A DNA stretch of 64,000 nt from Tatumella ptyseos ATCC 33301. Its GTDB lineage: Bacteria > Pseudomonadota > Gammaproteobacteria > Enterobacterales > Enterobacteriaceae. The position numbers were made by a program, and so were the translations under genes. Below, one piece after another: positions 38,807-48,197 of the stretch (the first letter of the stretch is position 1; each line of letters begins with the position of its first letter). Below the pieces are notes generated by a model that worked only from the letters and a program-made list of their open reading frames with translations, did not search any database and was not told the origin of the DNA. Where the stretch lies: contig NZ_JMPR01000043.1 of the NCBI RefSeq assembly GCF_000735525.1, positions 1 through 64,000 of the forward strand, in the 5' to 3' direction.

Positions 38807-40849
38807 TTAGCCTTTTATTTCATACAGCGGTGTTTCACCCGCCACGACCTGTCCCGTTGCCAGAATCTTCAGGCCCTGGTAATCCTCACTGTTACTGACC
38901 ACGACCGGGCTTATCATCGAACGGGCATGCTGCCGCAGATAATCCATATCCATCTTCAATACCGGCTGACCGGCTGTCACCACATCGCCCTCATTGACCA
39001 ACGCGGTAAATCCTTCGCCCTGCAACGAGACCGTATCCAGCCCCATATGGACAATGATTTCCGCACCTTCTTCAGACTCCAGACAGAAAGCATGGCGGGT
39101 GGCGAAAATTTTCACTATGGTGCCGGCCAGCGGAGCCACGACCGTATCCCCGGTGGGATTAATGGCAACACCCTCACCGACCGCTTTAGAGGCAAATGCA
39201 TCATCCGGGACCTCTTCCAGGGCAATCACTTCACCGCTGACGGGTGCCACCAGCGTCGCCACGACAGGTACCCCGGGGATGTCAGTGTTTCGTACCGCCA
39301 TTTCCGGTGCGGCCACCTTCGGGGCACTGCCGGGATCCACGGCAGCGGCTACCGGTCCTTTCGCCAGCACGATTTTCATTGCACTGGCGATACTTTCCGC
39401 ACGGGTACCGACCACTATCTGAAGACTCTGTTTATTCAGGCGGATGACCCCTGCGGCACCGAGTTTTTTCGCCAGTTGGTCATTGACGTTACCGGTGTCC
39501 CTGACCCCAAGGCGCAGGCGGGTAATACAGGCATCGATGGTGGTCAGGTTTTCTGACCCTCCGGCCGCACTGATATAACGGCGGGCCAGGGTTTCAGTTT
39601 CTGACTCATCGCCGACAGACGAGTCAACATCCTCATCATAGCCGTCGGATTCATCACCGCTGACGGCCAGTTCCCGACCGGGAGTTTTCAGGTCAAACTT
39701 CAGAATAGTGAAACGGAAGACCAGATAGTAAATAACAAAGAACACCAGCCCCTGCGGGATCAGCATATACCAGTGAGTAGCCAGCGGGTTACGGGTGGAT
39801 AAGACCAGGTCGACCAGCCCGGCACTAAAACCAAACCCGGCAATCCAGTGCATTTGCGCCGCAATAAAGACAGAAATGCCGGTTAATACCGCATGAATGA
39901 AGAACAGCACCGGCGCCACAAACATAAAGGAAAATTCCAGCGGCTCAGTGATCCCGGTAAAGAAAGAGGCAAAAGCCGCCGCCATCATAATTCCGCCGAC
40001 TTTGGCGCGGTTTTCCGGCCGGGCGCAACGCCATATTGCCAGCGCGGCACCGGGCAGACCAAACATCATCACCGGGAAGAATCCGGCCTGATAACGGCCC
40101 GTGATACCCACAATCCCGGTGCCATCCGCAATCGACTGAGCGCCGCCGAGGAATTTAGGGATATCGTTGATACCGGCCACATCAAACCAGAATACCGAGT
40201 TCAGGGCATGATGCAGACCCACCGGGATCAGTAAACGGTTAAAGAAGGCATAAATCCCCGCGCCAGCCGCCCCCATTTTCTGTATATGTTCGCCAAAGGA
40301 GACCAGTCCGCCAAAGATCACCGGCCAGACATACATCAGTATAAAAGCGACCAGGATCATCAGAAAGGAGACGAGGATCGGAACTAATCGTCGGCCGCTG
40401 AAGAAAGACAGAGCTTTGGGAAGTTCCACATGACTGAAGCGGTTATACACTTCTGCAGAAAGTACTCCGACCAGAATACCGACAAACTGGTTATTGATTT
40501 TTCCGAACGCCGCAGGAACAGTATCGACCGGAATTTTCTGTATCATCGCCACTGCCGCCGGCGAACAAAGCGTCGTCACTACAAGAAAACCGACAAAACC
40601 GGTTAATGCGGCCGCGCCGTCTTTGTCTTTCGACATACCGTAGGCGACCCCGATAGCAAATAATACCGACATATTATCGATAATCGCCGATCCGGATTTT
40701 ATCAGTAATGCCGCCAGGGCATTCCCTGCACCCCAGGCTTCCGGATCCAGCCAGTAACCCACCCCCATCAGGATAGCTGCTGCCGGAAGTGTCGCGACCG
40801 GCACCATCAGTGCCCGCCCCACCCGTTGCATATAACTTAATATACTCAC
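38807..40849 (-). CDS. nagE: N-acetylglucosamine PTS permease, EIICBA
   Basis: NagE imports GlcNAc and phosphorylates it to GlcNAc-6-P. The membrane IIC domain spans about residues 1-385, IIB about 420-500 with the phospho-Cys C441 in TIDACITRLRLG, and IIA about 530-675 with the phospho-His H601 in IIVHMGLDTVSLQG. At 680 aa it is longer than the 648 aa of E. coli; the IIC-IIB linker (about residues 388-415) is unusually acidic (GDESDGYDEDVDSSVGDESE). It diverges from nagBACD, with shared NagC sites between. Confidence 0.96.
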   Translation of the reverse strand: MSILSYMQRVGRALMVPVATLPAAAILMGVGYWLDPEAWGAGNALAALLIKSGSAIIDNMSVLFAIGVAYGMSKDKDGAAALTGFVGFLVVTTLCSPAAVAMIQKIPVDTVPAAFGKINNQFVGILVGVLSAEVYNRFSHVELPKALSFFSGRRLVPILVSFLMILVAFILMYVWPVIFGGLVSFGEHIQKMGAAGAGIYAFFNRLLIPVGLHHALNSVFWFDVAGINDIPKFLGGAQSIADGTGIVGITGRYQAGFFPVMMFGLPGAALAIWRCARPENRAKVGGIMMAAAFASFFTGITEPLEFSFMFVAPVLFFIHAVLTGISVFIAAQMHWIAGFGFSAGLVDLVLSTRNPLATHWYMLIPQGLVFFVIYYLVFRFTILKFDLKTPGRELAVSGDESDGYDEDVDSSVGDESETETLARRYISAAGGSENLTTIDACITRLRLGVRDTGNVNDQLAKKLGAAGVIRLNKQSLQIVVGTRAESIASAMKIVLAKGPVAAAVDPGSAPKVAAPEMAVRNTDIPGVPVVATLVAPVSGEVIALEEVPDDAFASKAVGEGVAINPTGDTVVAPLAGTIVKIFATRHAFCLESEEGAEIIVHMGLDTVSLQGEGFTALVNEGDVVTAGQPVLKMDMDYLRQHARSMISPVVVSNSEDYQGLKILATGQVVAGETPLYEIKG

Positions 40850-40956
40850 TACTTCCCCCTAATAAACCAGCTGTTTATGTGGTGTATCTGCAGAGCGTTA
40901 TCGCCTGTAAGGGCCGAAAAACATTCGCTCCGGAATCCGAGCAGAGTGTATGAGGA

Positions 40957-40979
40957 TTTTAATTCGCTTCGCAAATTAA
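40957..40979. promoter_or_regulatory. Probable NagC operator, nagE side
   Basis: TTTTAATTCGCTTCGCAAAT and the following TAA form an imperfect dyad with the NagC/Mlc core. It lies 108 bases before the nagE ATG. Confidence 0.7.
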
Positions 40980-41052
40980 TTCCTGATAAAACATGATAAA
41001 AGTCAACATAAATTATTTTGCAATCCCCGTGCCACTGGCAGACCCGGGGAAC

Positions 41053-41073
41053 TTATTTTATAATACAAATTAT
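41053..41073. promoter_or_regulatory. Probable NagC operator, nagB side
   Basis: TTATTTTATAATACAAATTA is an A/T-rich dyad 106 bases before the nagB ATG. The core lacks the CG of the better sites, so it may overlap the -10 region as well. Confidence 0.5.
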
Positions 41074-41178
41074 CATCACAACCAGAGCGACCCGGTGCTA
41101 TTATGTCTGACGTTTGTCATCTTTTAACCGGCACCCTCGTATTGTTAACTGATTTCACTCACTTCATTGAGGTAATAC

Positions 41179-41979
41179 ATGAGACTTATCCCGCTGGACA
41201 CTGCTGCCGGAGTCGCACTCTGGGCTGCGCGCTATATTACCCAAAGAATTAATGCCTTTCAGCCAAACGCAGAGCGCCCGTTTGTCCTGGGGTTACCCAC
41301 CGGAGGAACTCCGTTACAAACCTACAAGGCGTTGATTGAAATGCATCAGCGCGGAGAGGTGAGTTTTAAACATGTGGTCACTTTTAATATGGACGAATAT
41401 GTCGGATTAGCCAGAAAACATCCGGAAAGTTATTATAGTTTTATGCACCGAAACTTCTTCGACCATATCGATATTCCCGAAGAAAACATCAACTTACTGG
41501 ACGGTAATGCTCCCGATATTGAAGAAGAGTGCCGCCGTTATGAAGAAAAAATCCGTCAGTACGGAAAAATACATCTCTTTATGGGCGGAGTCGGTAATGA
41601 CGGGCATATTGCATTCAACGAACCCGCGTCATCCCTGGCGTCGCGCACCCGAATTAAGACGCTGACGCAGGAAACCCGGGTGGCTAATTCCCGCTTTTTT
41701 AATAACGATGTCAGCCAGGTCCCTAAATATGCACTGACTGTCGGTGTCGGAACATTACTGGATGCGGAAGAGATTATGATCCTGGTCACCGGGCAGGTGA
41801 AAGCACTGGCTCTGCAGGCCGCCGTCGAAGGCAATGTCAACCATCTATGGACCATCAGTTGCCTGCAGTTACATGAAAAATCCATCATCGTATGCGATGC
41901 CCCAGCCACGCAGGAGCTGAAAGTGAAAACACTGAATTACTTCCGTGAAATGGAAGCAGAAAATATTCATAATATTTAA
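41179..41979 (+). CDS. nagB: Glucosamine-6-phosphate deaminase
   Basis: NagB (266 aa, same as E. coli) converts glucosamine-6-P to fructose-6-P and ammonia and is activated by GlcNAc-6-[21 protein letters not shown] opens it. The active-site segments are [29 protein letters not shown] and [18 protein letters not shown]. It is first in nagBACD. Confidence 0.98.
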   Translation: MRLIPLDTAAGVALWAARYITQRINAFQPNAERPFVLGLPTGGTPLQTYKALIEMHQRGEVSFKHVVTFNMDEYVGLARKHPESYYSFMHRNFFDHIDIPEENINLLDGNAPDIEEECRRYEEKIRQYGKIHLFMGGVGNDGHIAFNEPASSLASRTRIKTLTQETRVANSRFFNNDVSQVPKYALTVGVGTLLDAEEIMILVTGQVKALALQAAVEGNVNHLWTISCLQLHEKSIIVCDAPATQELKVKTLNYFREMEAENIHNI

Positions 41980-42037
41980 ACTGATTAGTAATACAGGTAG
42001 CGCCGGAACCGGTGGCGTTATCCGGGGAGACCATGGT

Positions 42038-43186
42038 ATGTATGCTTTAGTAAACGGCCGGATTTATACCGGCTTTCAGGTACTGGATAACTACGCCCTT
42101 GTGGTGAACAACGGACTGATTGAAGAAATTTGCCCGGCAGAAACCCTGCCCGCTCATATTCCGCAAACCGATGTCGCGGGGGCAAATATTTCAGCAGGGT
42201 TTATCGACCTGCAACTGAATGGTTGCGGAGGGGTCCAGTTTAATGACGAACTGTCGGCACTGAGCCTTACGACACTGGAAACGATGCAGCGGGCGAATGA
42301 AAAATCCGGTTGTACCAGTTTCTTACCGACGCTTATTACCAGCAGCGACGAGATGATTTTCAAAGCGGTCGGTACCATGAAAGAATGGCTGGCCCGCCAT
42401 CAGCATCAGGCTCTGGGACTGCATATCGAAGGCCCCTGGCTGAGTCCGGTTAAGAAAGGGACCCACGACGCAGCCCTGATCCGCCCCTGTTCAGCCTCAT
42501 TACTGCAGTTTATCTGCGATAATGCTGACGTTATTTCACAAATCACCCTGGCCCCGGAAAAAGTCAGCACCGACGATATCCGCGCGTTATGTGAGGCAGG
42601 AATTATCGTCTCTGCCGGACATTCGGAAGCCACCTATGAAGAAGCCATGGCGGGTTTCAACGCCGGCATCAGCAGTGCCACTCATCTGTATAATGCCATG
42701 CCTGCATTTGCCGGACGCGCGCCCGGGCTTATCGGGGCAATTTTCGATTCACCTGATATCTGGTGCGGGGTAATTGCCGATGGCCTGCATGTTCATTACG
42801 CGAATATCCGCAATGCGAAAAAAATTAAAGGTGAAAAGCTGATCCTGGTGACCGATGCTACGGCACCGGCAGGGGCAGAAATTGAACAGTTCATTTTTGC
42901 CGGTAAAACAATATACTATCGTAACGGCTTGTGTGTGGATGAAAATGGCACTCTGAGTGGGTCATCACTGACCATGATTGAAGCTGTCCGCAACAGTGTT
43001 GAGCATCTGGGGATTTCTCTTGAAGAAACCCTGCGTATGGCCACACTTTATCCCGCCAGAGCGATAGGCGTTGAAAAGCAACTGGGGTCTCTACAGCGAG
43101 GAAAAGTCGCTAACCTGACTGTTTTCACGCATGATTTTAATATATTAAAAACGTTCGTTAATGGTAACGAAGTTTTCAGCAGGTAA
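42038..43186 (+). CDS. nagA: N-acetylglucosamine-6-phosphate deacetylase
   Basis: NagA (382 aa, same as E. coli) removes acetate from GlcNAc-6-P. ATG 42038 has GGGGAG upstream and gives the family length; a longer frame from 41945 overlaps nagB and is not supported. Metal and active-site parts are [45 protein letters not shown] and VTDATAPAG. The enzyme acts in the cytoplasm on the product of NagE. Confidence 0.97.
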   Translation: MYALVNGRIYTGFQVLDNYALVVNNGLIEEICPAETLPAHIPQTDVAGANISAGFIDLQLNGCGGVQFNDELSALSLTTLETMQRANEKSGCTSFLPTLITSSDEMIFKAVGTMKEWLARHQHQALGLHIEGPWLSPVKKGTHDAALIRPCSASLLQFICDNADVISQITLAPEKVSTDDIRALCEAGIIVSAGHSEATYEEAMAGFNAGISSATHLYNAMPAFAGRAPGLIGAIFDSPDIWCGVIADGLHVHYANIRNAKKIKGEKLILVTDATAPAGAEIEQFIFAGKTIYYRNGLCVDENGTLSGSSLTMIEAVRNSVEHLGISLEETLRMATLYPARAIGVEKQLGSLQRGKVANLTVFTHDFNILKTFVNGNEVFSR

Positions 43187-43193
43187 GTATTGA

Positions 43194-44414
43194 ATGGTTA
43201 CTGGCAGACAGACGCAAATTGGTAACATTGATCTTGTAAAACAGTTAAACAGCGCAGCCGTGTATCAACTGATTGATCAGGACGGGCCCATTTCCCGCAT
43301 ACAGATTGCGGAAATCAGCCAGCTTGCGCCCGCCAGTGTCACCAAAATCACCCGTCAGTTGATTGAGCGCGGTCTGATCAAAGAAGTTGAACAGCAGGCT
43401 TCAACCGGGGGACGACGCGCTATCTCAATTGTGACCGTGAATGAGGGCTTTCATACCATCGCTATCCGTCTCGGTCGCAAAGATACTACGCTGGCACTGT
43501 TTGATCTGGGCGGAGCCCTGCTGACCGAAAAGCATTATCCGATCCCCGATGACAGTGTACCGGCGCTGGAACAGGCGCTGTTTGCCGCCATCGATGCCTT
43601 TATTATTGAATGTGAGCCGGTTTTACAGGAGCTGATCGCCATTTCGGTCATTTTACCCGGGCTGGTTGACCCGGTTCAGGGGATTGTCCGTTTTATGCCA
43701 CACATCGGTGACACCGGGTGGCCGCTGGTCAGAAACCTGGAGGCGCGTTTTAAGACAGCCTGTTTTGTCGGTCATGATATCCGCAGCCTGGCACTGGCTG
43801 AGCACTATTTTGGTGCAAGCCGGGACTGTGCGGACTCTATTCTGGTGCGTATCCATCGCGGCACCGGTGCCGGGATTATTGTGAACGGCAACATTTTTTA
43901 TGGCAGTAACGGAAACGTGGGTGAAATTGGTCACGTACAGGTGGATCCTTTAGGAGAACGCTGTTATTGCGGTAATTTCGGTTGTCTGGAAACCCTCGCG
44001 TCTAATACGGCTATAGTTAAACGGGCACAATCACTGCTGGCAAAAGGCTACCCGGGTGAATTAACCGCCGACGCATGCACAATGGCGGATATCTGCACTG
44101 CCGCCAATAATGGCGATCCGCTGGCGCAAAACCTGATAAAAGACGTCGGCTACCATCTGGGAAAAGCGCTGGCGATGATGATCAACTTATTTAATCCGCA
44201 AAAAATTGTGCTGGCAGGCGACATTACCGCCGCAGAAAGCGTCCTGTTTCCGATCATCCAGCGCTGTATTGATACGCAGGTACTCAATGATTTTCGCCGT
44301 CATTTGCCTGTTGTACGATCGCAACTGGACAATCGTTCCGCTATCGGCGCGTTTGCGCTGGCCAAACGCGCGATGCTGAATGGTCTTTTACTTCAGCACC
44401 TGCTTGGCGAGTGA
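43194..44414 (+). CDS. nagC: NagC, GlcNAc-responsive repressor
   Basis: NagC (406 aa, same as E. coli) is a ROK-family repressor released by GlcNAc-6-P. The N-terminal helix-turn-helix is QIAEISQLAPASVTKITRQL. The sugar-binding domain has HRGTGAGIIVNGNIFYG and the zinc motif GHVQVDPLGERCYCGNFGC. It lies seven bases after nagA. Likely targets here are the chiP and nagE-nagB operators. Confidence 0.97.
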   Translation: MVTGRQTQIGNIDLVKQLNSAAVYQLIDQDGPISRIQIAEISQLAPASVTKITRQLIERGLIKEVEQQASTGGRRAISIVTVNEGFHTIAIRLGRKDTTLALFDLGGALLTEKHYPIPDDSVPALEQALFAAIDAFIIECEPVLQELIAISVILPGLVDPVQGIVRFMPHIGDTGWPLVRNLEARFKTACFVGHDIRSLALAEHYFGASRDCADSILVRIHRGTGAGIIVNGNIFYGSNGNVGEIGHVQVDPLGERCYCGNFGCLETLASNTAIVKRAQSLLAKGYPGELTADACTMADICTAANNGDPLAQNLIKDVGYHLGKALAMMINLFNPQKIVLAGDITAAESVLFPIIQRCIDTQVLNDFRRHLPVVRSQLDNRSAIGAFALAKRAMLNGLLLQHLLGE

Positions 44415-44449
44415 TGCCATCTATAATTTCATTGACCCGGACTGACCTG

Positions 44450-45202
44450 ATGACCCTTAAAAATGTAATCTGCGATATTGATGGTGTATTGATGCACGAT
44501 AATACCGCAGTCAAAGGTGCCAAAGAGTTTTTACATGGCTTGCTGGAAAAAGAGGTACCGCTGGTCGTCCTGACCAACTACCCCTCCCAGACAGAACAGG
44601 ACCTGGCTAACCGCTTTTCCTCTGCCGGTATTACCCTGCCGGACTCGGTCTTTTATACCTCAGCCATGGCAACCGCCGATTTTCTGCGCCGGCAGGAAGG
44701 CAAAAAAGCCTATGTCATCGGTGAAGGCGCCTTGATCCATGAGCTTTATAAAGCCGGTTTTACCATTACCGATATTAACCCTGACTTTGTCATCGTCGGT
44801 GAGACCCGGTCGTTTAACTGGGAGATGATGCATAAAGCAGCATTCTTTGTGGCTAACGGGGCCCGTTTTATTGCGACCAACCCGGACTCTCATGCCCGGG
44901 GCTACGTTCCGGCCTGCGGTGCCTTATGCGCCGGCATCGAGAAAATCACCTCACGGCGGCCGTTCGTGGTCGGGAAACCCAGTCCTTACATTATGCGGGC
45001 GGCACTCAATAAGATGCATGCACATTCTGAGGAAACCGTCATTATCGGCGATAACCTGCGTACCGATATCCTGGCAGGCTTTCAGGCCGGTCTGAAAACC
45101 ATCCTGGTGCTCTCCGGCGTCTCCAGTGCCGATGATGTCGATGTCATGCCTTTCCGTCCCGACTGGATTTATCCGTCTGTCGCCGACATTGATCTCTTCT
45201 GA
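44450..45202 (+). CDS. nagD: NagD, HAD-family nucleotidase
   Basis: NagD (250 aa, same as E. coli) is a HAD phosphatase active on ribonucleoside monophosphates in vitro. Motif I is VICDIDGVLMHDN, motif II LTNYPSQT, and the last motif IIGDNLRTDILAG. ATG 44450 matches E. coli; an ATG at 44411 would overlap nagC and add 13 residues. It ends the nagBACD operon. Confidence 0.95.
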   Translation: MTLKNVICDIDGVLMHDNTAVKGAKEFLHGLLEKEVPLVVLTNYPSQTEQDLANRFSSAGITLPDSVFYTSAMATADFLRRQEGKKAYVIGEGALIHELYKAGFTITDINPDFVIVGETRSFNWEMMHKAAFFVANGARFIATNPDSHARGYVPACGALCAGIEKITSRRPFVVGKPSPYIMRAALNKMHAHSEETVIIGDNLRTDILAGFQAGLKTILVLSGVSSADDVDVMPFRPDWIYPSVADIDLF

Positions 45203-45553
45203 CTCCGATCTTTTTCTGATAGTTCAGCCCGGCAGCGACGGGCTGAAATGATACTCAATGCCCCCTGCTGCCGTGACTCCCTGAGCTCAGCCCCTAATTT
45301 CCCCGCCTGCCGGAATGCCTTAAAAATAACCGGAAAAGAGATTTCTTTGAATTTCATCTAAAAAAACACCGGGTTTTTTAGATGAAATTTAATATTCCGG
45401 CGTCCGGATCAACTATTTTCCATTCAGGTGCTAAATAACTTGCCAGGAGGATGTGAAATAGCGCATTTTCTTATACATCGCGCCGGAACAGGCTGCACTC
45501 AGATAACAAGTTTGTGTAAATAACATTACCGTATATGGAGTCAGGAGTAGATT
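45203..45553 (+). promoter_or_regulatory. nagD-asnB intergenic region with two inverted repeats
   Basis: A 351-base gap with no gene. TTCAGCCCG/CGGGCTGAA at 45223-45247 (nine-base arms) follows nagD and has no T-tail. A second, 16-base A/T-rich dyad lies at 45350-45389. The asnB promoter should lie between that dyad and 45553; a ribosome site GGAG precedes the ATG. Confidence 0.55.
45350..45389. repeat. Perfect 16-bp inverted repeat upstream of asnB
   Basis: AATTTCATCTAAAAAA (45350-45365) is repeated as its exact complement at 45374-45389, with an eight-base ACACCGGG spacer. The long A/T stem is unusual for a terminator; an operator or structured leader is possible. Confidence 0.75.
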
Positions 45554-47218
45554 ATGTGTTCGATTTTTGGTGTTCTGGATCTGAAAACAGATCCCGTTGA
45601 ATTGCGTAAGAAAGCGCTGGAATTATCCCGTCTGATGCGTCACCGCGGCCCGGACTGGTCCGGAATTTATGCCGATGACCAGGCGATTCTGGCACACGAG
45701 CGCTTATCAATTGTCGATGTCAATAACGGAGCACAGCCGCTGTACAACGCCGACAAAACTCACGTCCTGGCGGTCAACGGTGAAATCTACAACCACCAGG
45801 AACTGCGTGAAAAATTAAGCGATCGCTACGCGTTCCAGACCGGTTCTGACTGTGAAGTCATTCTTGCTCTTTATCAGGAAAAAGGCGTGGATTTCCTGGA
45901 TGACCTGCAGGGAATGTTTGCGTTTATTCTGTATGATAAAGAGAAGAACAGCTGGCTGATTGGCCGTGACCATATCGGGATTATTCCTTTATATATCGGT
46001 TATGATGAACACGGTAACCTGTTTGCCGCCTCAGAAATGAAAGCTCTGGTTCCTGTCTGCCGTACCATTAGCGAATTCCCGCCGGGCAGCTATATGTCCA
46101 GCGTCGACGGTGAAATCCGTCAGTATTACCAGCGCGACTGGATGGAATATGACAACGTTGCCGCTAACGTGACTGATGCAGCCGCTCTGAAAGATGCGCT
46201 GGAAGAATCCGTGAAAAGCCACCTGATGTCAGATGTCCCTTACGGGGTTCTGCTCTCCGGCGGTCTGGATTCCTCAATTATCTCGGCAATCACTAAACGT
46301 TTTGCTGCAAAACGTATTGAAGATAAAGATAAAAGTGATGCCTGGTGGCCACAGCTGCACTCCTTTGCGGTCGGTCTGAAAGGTGCGCCGGATCTGAAAG
46401 CTGCAAAAGAAGTGGCTGACTCCCTCGGAACCGTGCACCACGAAATTAACTTTACGGTTCAGGAAGGTCTGGATGCTATCCGTGATGTGATTTATCACAT
46501 CGAGACGTATGATGTCACCACTATCCGTGCTTCGACCCCGATGTACCTGATGTCCCGTAAAATTAAAGCGATGGGCATTAAAATGGTGCTGTCAGGCGAA
46601 GGTGCTGACGAAGTCTTTGGCGGATACCTGTACTTCCATAAAGCGCCGAACGCTAAAGAATTCCATGAAGAAAACGTGCGTAAGCTGGCTGCACTGCATA
46701 TGTATGACTGTGCCAGGGCCAACAAAGCCATGTCAGCCTGGGGGGTGGAAGCTCGCGTACCTTTCCTGGATAAAAAATTCCTGGATGTGGCGATGCGTAT
46801 TAACCCGGAAGATAAAATGTGTGGCAGCAACGGTAAAATGGAAAAACATATCCTGCGTGAATGTTTCTCCTCTTACCTGCCTCACAGCGTCGCATGGCGC
46901 CAGAAAGAACAATTCTCTGACGGTGTCGGGTACAGCTGGATCGATAGCCTGAAAGAAGTGGCCGCGGCTCAGGTGACCGATCAGCAACTGGAAATGGCTC
47001 ACTTCCGTTTCCCGCACAATACGCCGACGTCAAAAGAAGCGTATCTGTACCGTGAAATCTTTGAAGAATTGTTCCCGGTACCGACCGCAGCAGAATGCGT
47101 ACCCGGTGGCCCGTCCGTTGCCTGTTCTTCAGCAAAAGCCATTGAATGGGACGAAGCGTTCAAAAGTATGGATGATCCATCAGGCCGTGCCGTAGGCGTC
47201 CATCAGTCTGCTTATTAA
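45554..47218 (+). CDS. asnB: Asparagine synthase B (glutamine-hydrolysing)
   Basis: AsnB (554 aa, same as E. coli) makes asparagine from aspartate, ATP and glutamine. The N-terminal glutaminase has its nucleophile Cys right after Met (MCSIFGVLD) and VNGEIYNHQELR. The synthetase domain has the PP-loop LLSGGLDSSIIS and SGEGADEVFGGYLYFHKAP. It has its own upstream region and a strong terminator. Confidence 0.98.
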   Translation: MCSIFGVLDLKTDPVELRKKALELSRLMRHRGPDWSGIYADDQAILAHERLSIVDVNNGAQPLYNADKTHVLAVNGEIYNHQELREKLSDRYAFQTGSDCEVILALYQEKGVDFLDDLQGMFAFILYDKEKNSWLIGRDHIGIIPLYIGYDEHGNLFAASEMKALVPVCRTISEFPPGSYMSSVDGEIRQYYQRDWMEYDNVAANVTDAAALKDALEESVKSHLMSDVPYGVLLSGGLDSSIISAITKRFAAKRIEDKDKSDAWWPQLHSFAVGLKGAPDLKAAKEVADSLGTVHHEINFTVQEGLDAIRDVIYHIETYDVTTIRASTPMYLMSRKIKAMGIKMVLSGEGADEVFGGYLYFHKAPNAKEFHEENVRKLAALHMYDCARANKAMSAWGVEARVPFLDKKFLDVAMRINPEDKMCGSNGKMEKHILRECFSSYLPHSVAWRQKEQFSDGVGYSWIDSLKEVAAAQVTDQQLEMAHFRFPHNTPTSKEAYLYREIFEELFPVPTAAECVPGGPSVACSSAKAIEWDEAFKSMDDPSGRAVGVHQSAY

Positions 47219-47237
47219 GCCGTCAGCTATCCCTCTG

Positions 47238-47268
47238 AAAAAGACCGTTGATTAACGGTCTTTTTTTT
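47238..47268 (+). terminator. Intrinsic terminator after asnB
   Basis: Arms AAAAAGACCGTT (47238-47249) and AACGGTCTTTTT (47254-47265) with a four-base loop run into eight Ts, 19 bases after the stop. Confidence 0.95.
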
Positions 47269-47473
47269 CGTGTGTGTTTTTTGCACCGTGCAGCTCTGTC
47301 TGCCGCCCTTTGACTGACTGCAACGTGTTGAATCATTGTGACGTTCCGACCTGTACGGCTGCGGGGCGGGACCTGATTGCATAAAGCGGCATCACAAAGC
47401 GAACAACAATTAATCATTATGGTTATTCACCAGACAAACGGCCCTTTTTCGGCAAAAAACGTCAAAAAATTTG
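47269..47473. other. Intergenic region before the tRNA cluster
   Basis: No gene is seen. Short frames here have no ribosome site. The tRNA promoter begins at its right end. Confidence 0.5.
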
Positions 47474-47502
47474 TTGACGATCAGGGGCCAACTCCGCATA
47501 AT
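47474..47502 (+). promoter_or_regulatory. Promoter of the tRNA cluster
   Basis: TTGACG (47474-47479), a 17-base spacer and CATAAT (47497-47502) are followed by GCGCCCCG, a GC-rich discriminator typical of growth-rate-controlled stable RNA promoters. The first tRNA begins 40 bases later. Confidence 0.8.
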
Positions 47503-47542
47503 GCGCCCCGCAACGCCGTTGAAGGTAACGCGAAAAAAACAT

Positions 47543-47619
47543 GGCTACGTAGCTCAGTTGGTTAGAGCACATCACTCATAATGATGGGGTCACAGGTTCG
47601 AATCCCGTCGTAGCCACCA
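47543..47619 (+). tRNA. metT: tRNA-Met (CAT), elongator
   Basis: A 77-base cloverleaf with a seven-base acceptor stem GGCTACG/CGTAGCC and encoded CCA. The anticodon CAT is at 47577-47579. The acceptor stem starts with a paired base, so it is an elongator, not the initiator. It opens the cluster, as metT does in E. coli. Confidence 0.95.
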
Positions 47620-47625
47620 TGTTTT

Positions 47626-47710
47626 GCGGGAGTGGCGAAATTGGTAGACGCACCAGATTTAGGTTCTGGCGCCGCAAGGTGTGCGAGTTCAAGTCTCGCC
47701 TCCCGCACCA
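47626..47710 (+). tRNA. leuW: tRNA-Leu (TAG)
   Basis: An 85-base class II tRNA with a long variable arm, encoded CCA and acceptor stem GCGGGAG/CTCCCGC. The anticodon loop TTTAGGT gives TAG. It corresponds to leuW in the E. coli cluster. Confidence 0.95.
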
Positions 47711-47738
47711 TTTCACGTTATCTTTTAAGGTAAGCAAC

Positions 47739-47813
47739 TGGGATATCGCCAAGCGGTAAGGCACCGGTTTTTGATACCGGCATTCCCTGGTTCGAATCCA
47801 GGTATCCCAGCCA
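47739..47813 (+). tRNA. glnU: tRNA-Gln (TTG), copy 1
   Basis: A 75-base tRNA with encoded CCA. The anticodon loop TTTTGAT gives TTG, reading CAA and CAG. The next copy, at 47836, looks identical. Confidence 0.95.
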
Positions 47814-47835
47814 ATTTCAGTGTGCTCCCCGGAGA

Positions 47836-47910
47836 TGGGATATCGCCAAGCGGTAAGGCACCGGTTTTTGATACCGGCATTCCCTGGTTCGAATCCAGGT
47901 ATCCCAGCCA
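47836..47910 (+). tRNA. glnW: tRNA-Gln (TTG), copy 2
   Basis: A second 75-base tRNA-Gln with anticodon TTG, the same as the copy at 47739. Confidence 0.95.
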
Positions 47911-47928
47911 CATTGAAAGCAGTAGTCA

Positions 47929-48005
47929 GGCTACGTAGCTCAGTTGGTTAGAGCACATCACTCATAATGATGGGGTCACAGGTTCGAATCCCGTCGTAGC
48001 CACCA
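47929..48005 (+). tRNA. metU: tRNA-Met (CAT), elongator, copy 2
   Basis: The same 77-base sequence as the first tRNA-Met. It corresponds to metU by position. Confidence 0.95.
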
Positions 48006-48012
48006 AACAAAT

Positions 48013-48087
48013 TGGGGTGTCGCCAAGCGGTAAGGCACTGGTTTCTGATACCAGCATTCCGGGGTTCGAATCCCTGCACCCCAGCCA
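48013..48087 (+). tRNA. glnV: tRNA-Gln (CTG)
   Basis: A 75-base tRNA with anticodon loop TTCTGAT, giving CTG, and encoded CCA. E. coli has two such genes here (glnV and glnX); this window has one. Confidence 0.95.
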
Positions 48088-48093
48088 ATTTTG

Positions 48094-48119
48094 AAAGCCC
48101 ACCTCGGTGGGCTTTTTTC
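48094..48119 (+). terminator. Intrinsic terminator after the tRNA cluster
   Basis: Arms AAAGCCCACC (48094-48103) and GGTGGGCTTT (48106-48115) run into a T run, seven bases after the last tRNA. Confidence 0.92.
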
Positions 48120-48197
48120 TTTTCTGTGACCCGTCCTGATAAATATCCCATAAAAAAACGACCCGCAGGCCGTTTCCGTTCTTGCCGGCTGAGCTTC

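Larger units (their letters stand above)
40850..41178. promoter_or_regulatory. Divergent nagE/nagB control region
   Basis: A 329-base region without a gene. Two NagC-type sites are centred about 95 bases apart, close to the nine-turn spacing known for DNA looping in E. coli. CRP activation is expected, but I see no strong CRP site. A GAGG ribosome site lies before nagB. Confidence 0.7.

Noticed and set aside
47576-48151. Minus-strand frames over the tRNA cluster
   Set aside because: They are antisense to tRNA genes; their repeated protein pattern comes from the repeated tRNAs.
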